A DNA stretch of 64,000 nucleotides from Vespula vulgaris (Eukaryota; Arthropoda; Insecta; Hymenoptera; Vespidae): NCBI RefSeq assembly GCF_905475345.1, contig NC_066608.1:3819501-3883500 (forward strand). Direction: 5' to 3'. Position 1 is the first letter of the stretch; the number at the start of each line of letters is the position of its first letter. Position numbers and translations under genes: made by a program. Below the pieces are notes generated by a model. The model searched no databases, was not told the DNA's origin, and was given only the letters and a program-made list of their open reading frames with translations. Below, one piece after another: positions 56,440 to 64,000 of this stretch.

Positions 56440-58170
56440 CTTAGGAATATTGGTGAATATTGGACATGTGGGAAGAAGGACATTACCGAACGAATAGCGC
56501 AAGAACATTCCAGAAGGGAAATTAAAAATGGTTGAATTGGGAAGGTTGAGTTCGATTACAAATAGGGAACGCCAATTTCGCTATCAGGAAGTAAAAATAG
56601 GATAGTTTCAAGGAGGAAATAGTTTTATAAATTTTCACGGTAGGATTAATGAAAAAACGTGCACTTTTTTTGTAGATTCAGGATTGAATTCTCTTGTGAG
56701 TTCGAAATTTATAGATGGATTGTAATTGTAAAGGAGTATGTTGACTGGAGTGACATTGCGCTATCTTATCGAGGAAATTTTGTTAATCGAGGAAAAAGTG
56801 GAATCTTCAGTGGAAATAAGAGAATTTTCCGAAAAATTATTTTTAATACTCACGAATATTTCGGATAACTGTATTATGAGACGAGATTTCTTGTCACAGA
56901 TGGGATTGGATAAGCAATTTCGAAAAATTGTCCTGGGATATTCAAGTTCGATAGCAAGAATTTCAGAAGAGCTATCAAGTAAATTAGGAAAGAATCAGGA
57001 AAATTCTGAAAACCTCTTAACAGAGCAGAAAGCGGATTTTTCTGACTTCCTTAAGGAATTTTCAGGGAGTTTGTAGAAGAAATTGTCGCGCGAAATTGTG
57101 AAATCGTGAAGCATGTTATCGAGCTGACAGATTCTCGCCTGATAATACAATTTCCTCGGAGAATACAGAATCATTTACAAGGAGAAGTGGATCAAATTGT
57201 GGAGGATATGAAGAAATAGAGAGTGATTGAAGTATCCTCTAATCCTTGAACTTCTTCGACGAAGGATTCTTATCCATTGCTGGGAATAGACGATCCCCTC
57301 GATCGATTGTTGGGGAATGTTTGGTTCACAATCTTAGATCTTAAGAGTGGATATTGGCAGATGAAAATTTGCCAAAAAAACAGGAAGAAAATGACCTTCT
57401 CAATAAGGAAAGGAATGTGACAATTTGGGTTTTGTTATGTTCTAGCCACATTCAAGCGATTAATGAAACATGTCTTGGAGAGACTACAAAATCGGTCTAG
57501 TATATCTTGATGATATAATAATTTACAGCCGCATCTTTGGAGGTATACTTAAAAATTTGCAGAAAGTCTTCTCAATGCTACATGCAACAAGGTTAATCAT
57601 AAGAAATACAAGTTTTCGGAGAAGGAAGTCAGATATTTGGAACATATTATCTTGAAAGAAGGATTGTCGAATCCGAAAAAACTAGTATCGTAGCGAATTG
57701 ACTTGTACCAAAGAAATAAGAGGCAAATCAATAGTTTTCTGGGATTCTATTCTTACCAATAATTTGTGAAGGACTTCTCAGTAATTGCAAAACCGCTGTA
57801 CAAAACGGGTATCAAATGGAAAATACAACGGTATTCGAGTGGAATATGGAATTCCAAAAATTATTTGAGAAATTGCAACGAGGTCTTACGTCAAAAGTTG
57901 TTGTCTATCCACTCTCTTCTTATCCGGAAGTACCTAGAGAGTCGGAATCTGCCCCTGGAACTATTGGAGAAGAGAGTGGTAACGCTTGCATCCTCATGGG
58001 ACAGTCGAATCCAGATAGGTTTCGTGACTAGGCTAATGCTCTGTTTGTTGACTATCTCGTGGAAAAGCGAAATAAAATATTCCAAGGATGTAGGCATTTA
58101 TGAGCTAAATGTTTTTAAAAAAATGCTAGGAAAGGGAGAATTCGTAGGGCAAAGACATAAATTTTTATAA
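56440..58170 (+). pseudogene. gypsy gag end, protease and reverse transcriptase relic
   Basis: The zinc knuckle reads YWTCGKK then, one frame over, GHYRTNS: first and last Cys are lost. The protease keeps FVDSGLNSLVSSKFI with the DSG active site. RT runs from VIELTDSRLI and FPRRIQNHLQGEVDQIVEDM through KDSYPLLGIDDPLDRLLGN, WFTILDLKSGYWQMKI and TFKRLMKHVLERLQN to VYLDDIIIYSRIF, with YLDD intact. It continues GILKNLQKVFSMLHATRLII. The LVKKKDG segment between EVSS and TKDSYP is deleted. RNase H begins FVKDFSVIAKPLYKT and stops at about 58170. No integrase is present. Confidence 0.8.
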
Positions 58171-58736
58171 AAAAAGCATTCTGCCGATGATAATTTCTTT
58201 CGTAGAAGCGGATTCCGGGAAAGGAAGACGAATGGAAAATGTGAAGAGAAAGGAAGTCTCCACAGTCAATGTGAAGACAGAAGAGAAGGAAAGGAAGAAA
58301 GGTAGGCTAAGTTCCGGGGATTTCCCGATTTTTGCCGATTTCTCAAGACCTTTTAATCCATGGCTTTCCTTCCGGATGGAGCGAGTTTGTGCTTTGAGCG
58401 AATGCCAGATTAGTTAACGGATCGGATAGGCCCATGGAAGTCTATCGTCTCCCCAATGCCTAAGGTATTGCAGCCTGCGTTGTAAAAAAGAATCTAATAA
58501 AAACTTTCTTCCTTGCTTTTTGAAGGAAACAAGTCGTGAAATGAATCCTGCTTTCATCCATGGAGGTCTCGCGATTGGGTCTGAGACTTCGAAGCATGGA
58601 GGTTCTTGCGAGGAAACAGAGGAAATGCTGTCAAAAGGAATCCTGGGAACCGGAGATTTTGAACAGGGAAAAGTCGGGAGAAACCTGCTGAGGTTTTCGC
58701 CTCAGTTGTCGGAACGACAATTACAGAGAAGGAGGA

Positions 58737-58974
58737 TAATATTATGAGCCGGAGAAGTACGATGTGAACTCCGATCTAATAAGCCGTATTTAAGCAGCAA
58801 AGGATTGATACATAAAAACAATGGGAATGCGGCTATCTTCAAAAGGAGTTCATCTTCCAAAGAAGACATGTAGAACGGACGTCTATTATTATCGTGCCGA
58901 AATCTCTTATGTCTATACATAGTTGTTCTAGTTTTGTTAATAAAGTTTTGTTCGTTAAACAGTCGCGTTCATTA

Positions 58975-58978
<4 letters not shown>
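58737..58978 (+). repeat. Candidate 3' LTR of the gypsy copy
   Basis: It begins just after the purine-rich tract (AATATTATGAGCCGGAGAAG) and ends GTTCATTAAACA before the TA microsatellite. It contains an AATAAA (TTAATAAAGTTTTG, about 58938). The second LTR is not found, so the boundaries are inferred. Confidence 0.4.

Positions 58979-58980
<2 letters not shown>

Positions 58981-59020
<40 letters not shown>
58981..59020. repeat. TA microsatellite
   Basis: Twenty uninterrupted TA units, directly against a mariner terminus. Confidence 0.95.
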
Positions 59021-59022
<2 letters not shown>

Positions 59023-59345
59023 TGGATCGGAAAGTAATGTTGTTTTTTTTATGTTAGATTTAAACGAATAAATTTGTAACTTGTTTTTATTTGTAATCAG
59101 TGATGTAATTACCGTCATTATCAGCAATTTTTGTCATCTAGTGTGCAAATTTTTAATGCCGGATCGATAAAAATCAATTAGTTTTTGAGCAAAATATCTA
59201 AAGATGATATTTTGGATATCATCTACATTTTCAAATTTTTTTCACATAGAAAGTATTATAGCGATTGAAATAAATGGAAATCTGATAGTGCAATGTCAGG
59301 CAAGTATGGTATGAGTATTGATGAAATGCTATTGGTGAGGGCGCA
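59021..59345 (-). pseudogene. mariner 3' end, truncated
   Basis: The terminus GGTGGATCGGAAAGTAATGT (59021-59040) is of mariner type. The minus strand encodes the C-terminus: FENVDDIQNIIFRYFAQKLI, DFYRSGIKNLHTR and then the tail TVITSLITNKNKLQIY. Farther in, HTILA, stop, HCTIRFPF is a frame-damaged third catalytic box. The copy stops near 59345, so at least two thirds of the transposase and the other terminus are missing. It abuts the TA microsatellite, consistent with TA target choice. Confidence 0.7.
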
Positions 59346-60640
59346 ATTACGAGAGCGCGCTTAACCCGTCTCTTCTTAATAGTTAGAGTGATAAACCTAC
59401 TGATCGCGGTAAATAGAGGTGGTAGCACAAGGTTCGGAAGCTATTGAAGATCCTCGCCAATATACCTATCGCCGTGTTCCCACAAATTAATGGAAGAACG
59501 GAATTTATTTAAAGAATCCTGTGGAGCTCATGAGGTAAATGCGCGATAAAGAATATTTCGCAAATTAAAATTATAAAAATATATCTCTAAGTAAGAGATA
59601 TAGTTGTTGTGAGTTTCGTATTTCTCTGTATATTGTTACTTGTTACTTAGCGATCTCTAAAAACGGGATGGTCAATAATGTTTAACAGGACTCGATAATC
59701 TTGGTGAGTTGAATCGGAAAGTTATAGGTTGATTGACTTTTTGGTATATCTTGAACTATCTGCGAAGACAATAACGAGATTAGGAAAGAGAAAGGGAAAG
59801 GAACGAATTTGAGCGAAAACGGAATATGGAAAGGAAGGAACGATGCCTGATGATCGGGGATGGATCAGAATAGTTCGTTAGGAATATTTAAACAATTCCA
59901 TGTTTTGTTTTGATGTTAGTGTCGATTAGTGGGTATCAAATGAATACTTTAAGAATAAGCGCCAGATAACACTTCGCTCGTTTCGGCTAGAAATTGACTT
60001 TCATCATTTATTTATTTATTGCCCAACTCGACACATTATTGAAAACTATGTACTTGACTAAAATTTGTAATCTCGAACAAAGATAGCAATATGCTCTTTG
60101 TCCGTACGCTTTCTTAGCGAATATCCACAAGTTCCCAAGATAATGATATATGTCCGTTAAGAGAAAGTACTGGAAATTACCGAGGGTACGCACGTGTGTG
60201 TCAACAAATGCATTTAACTGGCTAACTATGAAAGTTGCCGAGGATAAAGATTTGCTTCCTATTGGATAATCATTTTATCATTAGAATTCTGATCGGTCCA
60301 TATTTTAACGAAAAGTCTATTGCATCAAGAAGCAAGGTCTGATTGGCCTCAAGATTTCTGGAAGTTGTTAAAGTCCATGTTTAGAAGGAAAGAAATGGAG
60401 ATCTAAATTGTTTATGTCTTTGGAGCTGATGAGTGAGCGCGTGTGTGGTCTAAGAGTTTAAGAATTAGGGAGAGTTAACAATACCTCGATAGAATACCTC
60501 AAGTTTGTTTCGAGAATGATAAAAGTCATATGTCCACTTCTTATTTAAGTGGATCCTTAGGTTACGTATCCATAAACTTCAATACGGAAAATGTTGAATT
60601 TGACTAAGAATATCGTACGCAAGTCGTAACATTTCTTAAT
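59346..60640. other. Unassigned block with higher GC
   Basis: About 1.3 kb less AT-rich than the surroundings, with no long reading frame and no match in the window. It could be a solo LTR or noncoding part of a retroelement (it ends ...AAGTCGTAACA), but no second copy or defined terminus supports this. Confidence 0.35.
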
Positions 60641-62654
60641 TTCACGAATTATAATCCTCTCTTCGTTAACTTTTTTCGTCACTCGTAAAATGATATGTTC
60701 GGAATATTTTTTTCATTGGTAAATTTTATTATGATAAAATAAATTGTAGACTTGCTCTTGTCTATATATTTTGCAAGTTTACTTACGGATTTTCTTTTTT
60801 TATATCATTTTATTACCAATTCTCTCTCTGAATTATTCGTTTCCGAACTTTTCCTATCCATTTTGGAAAAGATTGATTTTAGATAAATTTCGACGCGAAT
60901 TTCGAACAATACTTTTTTCAAACTAGGTATATATTAACTGAACAATCTTTGTATACATTCTACTCTCTTTAGAAATATAATTAATAAGGAGATTCCGTTT
61001 ACAATTCACTTTTGTGATCTACGATTTGCCATTGATTCTAATAGTCTTCCTAATTCACATGTGTTATTTAATTTTAACAAAATTTATAGATACTATTCTC
61101 ACACATTTCTCATAGGCATACATCAATTTGAAATTATTTACTATACTATACAATCTTTGTCCATTTCAATCATGAATATGTATATCGTCGTTCAAATACT
61201 TTCAAATACCTATATATCTATATTATTCCAAAATAACAAATTGAATAGAAAAATAATACGTAGATTGTGTATATATAATCGAAATTAAAAATCGTCGTTT
61301 GAAATCTATGACTGTTACTGTATATCGATATTCGATATTGTTTAATATTGAATTTTTTTCTAATCTTTTCATCAAGTTTTCATAATGTTTATATTTTTAA
61401 TGACTAATCTGGATTTATAATCAAATATTCGAGAAATGCATCGACTATTGCAACTGAATTTGCTTCTTTCAATGGTATTGCAATATTAAACTTCGTTTGT
61501 AGGTTTTGTAAATCTACAAACGTATGCTACACTTTCTGGTTCCTGGTAAAGGATTCATTACATTTATTGATACTTTCTCCAAAAAGTAACCAAGAATGTT
61601 TTTTAGAATCATTGGCATACGTTTTATCCGTGTGAGTTTCTTTAAGTTTTTCGTTACCGAGGACAAGATATCTCGTTACCATTAAGTCGCTTGTATGACT
61701 CTATGGATACAATATGACATATTTCATAATGTTAGTTAGTCGGTATCATAAACGAAATACCTTGGTCGCAATGTCTATTTTATTTTGCGTCACAAAAATC
61801 TTACGTAGAACATCTTATATTGGAGAATGTCGTAGATTTTATATTACGGATATTATCTGAAAATTTAATATAAAGAATCTATTTATAAGACATTTTATTG
61901 TTAATAGAAAAAAGTTCTAGATGCCACGCTTTATTTTAATAAATTAATTTTTACTTTTATTTTGTATGAAATGCTTGAAAACCTGTTGCAATAATGCAAT
62001 ATTACAGTTTTTGCAAAAATATCGCGCATTAGTTCCATTTTTATGTAATGTTTGAAATAAATAGAATACTAATTAGAGACGAATACTAATTATTAGGAAA
62101 TATAGTTCATGAAGAGATGTTTCGATTCGTCACACATTTCTGTTTTCCATTGTATAGCTTTAGATTATACATTACCAAAATGAAAGTTTTAATGCTAAAT
62201 TTTACATGTTTTTTCAGAATATACTATTTGAATGACAGTTCTTCGTTCTGTATCATTAGACTTTCATCCACTACGATATATCATTCTAGTCTATACAACA
62301 CAGTTTGAAATCACTGCAATCACTAGAATCTTAATGCTAGATTGCACATTATGAGCTAATATAATTGTTATATTTCCGTCATAATTATCATTATTAACAA
62401 AGTATTCTGCATATAAACTCTAAATTATATATTGGATTTGTGCTGGAATATAACGATAATGTTGGAGAAAAGACGGAGTATGTCCATATAAAGACGAGAA
62501 ACGATAAAGTGATATGTATATACCTATGTATATCGTTATGCGTTAAGAGGGTCAGAAAAATCTTGTTGACATCCATATTTTTGTTACTTTTGGTAATAAT
62601 TAAATTCACAAATTTGTGATCAAACAAAAAATTTGAAAAATAAAATAAGGACTA
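60641..62654. other. No recognisable gene
   Basis: AT-rich. Frames of 61-77 codons at 60008-62627 match nothing. A weak integrase-like stretch near 61545 was rejected. Confidence 0.5.
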
Positions 62655-63560
62655 CTATTGCTCGATAAATTCTATTCTTTGTGCACTCTGGTTGATTCAA
62701 CAATCAATTTCCATTCCAAATTACAATAAGTGATAGAAAATTTTCGAATACTAATATATCGTTTTTCGTGGTTTGGAATAATATACTGCTATCTGATTGC
62801 ACCAATCAACTCCAGATATAGTTTCATTATAATCGAACACAGTACAGGGTTTTACTCCTTTTCTTTTTGTAGATAGTATTTCAATTAGATCTATGCTTCG
62901 TGGATATTCTCAATACTCGTTTATCTTTCTATTTTTGAATGAAGATGTTACGTTTTCTCATGAAAATACATTCTTTAATTTTTAATTTCTGCTAAATTAC
63001 TATTGGAATTACCTTTATGATCTTTTTTTTAGGGTTCCAACCATACAAGTTCTATTTTTGTACAAAGAAGTGGCTACAATATTAATGTAATCATTGTTCT
63101 TGCAGTATTTATTTAATTATTAATAATTATTTAATAATTTATAAACAGAGAAAGCATGTCCGTCTTCATTGCTTACTGTATTTTTCCCAAAATAAAAAAG
63201 AATACTTAACATAAATCCATCAGGTATGCACAGCTCGTACAATTTTATTCCATGTTTTGCCTTTTTCTGCGGGATATATGGTTTTAATGATAACCGTTCC
63301 CTCCATCATAGCATTGATTCGTCTATCGATAAATTTTTACCAGGACAATAACATTTTTTATATTTTTTATCAAATACTGCAATACTTGGTTAATTTAATA
63401 AGGGCGGTATGATTTTACTAGTAAATGTGTTTTGCTGAAATCATTATCATCTGACAAAGTACTGATATCAAATGAATCAAGTGAATCCCTATCATATTTC
63501 GTGCTTTCATCTCTCGAACTATCATATAATATTTATGTGTTTTTCATGAAAGATCTTTTG
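62655..63560 (-). pseudogene. piggyBac transposase relic
   Basis: Minus strand from about 63545: an acidic segment SSRDESTKYDRDSLDSFDIS, then near 63310-63180 a damaged IDExM block followed by YPAEKGKTWNKIVRAVHT and WIYVKYS, matching the lysine-rich core with its tyrosine-proline box. At 62840-62680 comes YNETISGVDWCNQIAVYYSK then PRKTIY and YSKIFYHLL. This is the third catalytic box (GVDxxxQ) with its Asp kept and the following helix. Stops and shifts interrupt it and the second box is not recognisable. No TTAA terminus could be assigned. Confidence 0.7.
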
Positions 63561-63644
63561 GATGAAACAATTTACTTACTAATTTATGAGGGTTATGTAT
63601 TATATTACAATAACATATATTCTAGGCTACTCACATATTTATCT

Positions 63645-63740
63645 ATTTTAGTAATTGTAAAACTGAGTAGTAGTACAGAATATACCCAGTTTTACAATTG
63701 CTAATACTTTATTTTGTAATCTATTTTAGCAATTGTAAAT
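63645..63740. repeat. Imperfect hairpin plus direct copy
   Basis: AGTAATTGTAAAACT (63650-63664) pairs with AGTTTTACAATTGCT (63688-63702), 14 of 15 bases, with a 23-bp loop. A third, direct copy CTATTTTAGCAATTGTAAA lies at 63721-63739. It could be an eroded transposon end pair. Confidence 0.6.
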
Positions 63741-64000
63741 TTAATACTTTGTTTTAATACATTTTTTAACGAAATAATATAATATCAGACGACGCGGTCG
63801 TTTGATATTACACATTTTCAGCCAGATTTGCCATGTTCAGGGCAAACTTCACTTGTTAGGTAGAGGTAACATGAAGATTGACTGTCGTCACATATCCGAG
63901 ACGTTGGGCTCTCAACAGAAATCGGTGCGTCACAGTTATGTGACGTTAGTAGCAAACATGTTATGCTCTTTGTACTCTTTGTATTCTTTCAGGAAGTGTA
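63741..64000. other. Unassigned, GC-richer end of window
   Basis: No gene. Contains a palindrome GCGTCACAGTTATGTGACGT (63927-63946) and a GCGGTCGTTTGATATTA stretch near 63795 reminiscent of the GGTCAAATGAT block in piggyBac ends, too weak to call. Confidence 0.3.

Larger units (their letters stand above)
56440..58980 (+). mobile_element. gypsy-type LTR retrotransposon, plus orientation, 5' truncated
   Basis: Ordered plus-strand remnants: gag zinc knuckle (about 56455-56510), protease (56660), RT (57100-57700), start of RNase H (57770), a long 3' noncoding part matching 30690-31150, a purine-rich tract GAGAAGGAGGATAATATT at about 58726-58743, and an LTR-like end. No 5' LTR could be found. The GC content is higher than in most of the window, consistent with a younger copy. 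Confidence 0.75.

Noticed and set aside
61540..61700. Integrase-like peptide (VPGKGFITFIDTFSKK)
   Set aside because: One short frame with a weak resemblance to the start of a gypsy integrase core. No zinc finger or catalytic residues in order around it.

Overview
The window looks like AT-rich nuclear DNA from an insect, possibly a hymenopteran; that is an inference from the kinds of element present. I found no intact host gene, tRNA, rRNA, operon or CRISPR array. What can be recognised is almost entirely decayed transposable elements: Tc1, Tc3-like and mariner transposons, piggyBac-like transposons with TTAA ends, and gypsy-type LTR retrotransposons. All recognised coding is broken by stops, frameshifts, deletions or lost catalytic residues, so nothing here appears able to move by itself.

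Layout. 1-567: two piggyBac-like termini. 2130-2420: Tc3-like relic. 2801-4492: a Tc1 element with long terminal inverted repeats, followed by a 576-bp tandem array built on a copy of its right end (4493-6196). 7027-8115: copy of an unclassified dispersed repeat, called R1 here (others at 17884, 21120 and 40230). 8583-12330: two piggyBac copies with a Tc1 relic inside the second. 12430-14462: two Tc3-like copies. 14746-20221: two piggyBac copies of one family in opposite orientation, with R1 between them. 20222-20990: mariner. 21690-25870: two gypsy relics. 25871-28482: piggyBac. 30072-31820: a DDE transposon end beside a deleted gypsy copy. 32113-37691: two Tc1, one Tc3-like and one mariner. 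38965-39490: a Tc1 deletion derivative. 40230-42291: R1 joined to a piggyBac-like relic. 43280-43925: a diverged tandem duplication. 46161-48315: the most complete piggyBac. 49481-54125: gypsy copy with LTR remnants and an internal inverted duplication. 56440-58980: gypsy on the plus strand. 59021-59345: mariner end. 62655-63560: piggyBac.

The genes do not form a pathway. The strongest large-scale signal is orientation: about 21 of 27 recognisable relics, from unrelated superfamilies, have their coding strand on the minus strand. Together with the lack of host genes and the nesting, this resembles a one-strand piRNA-cluster (flamenco-like) locus read from the plus strand. That is a hypothesis that needs small-RNA data.
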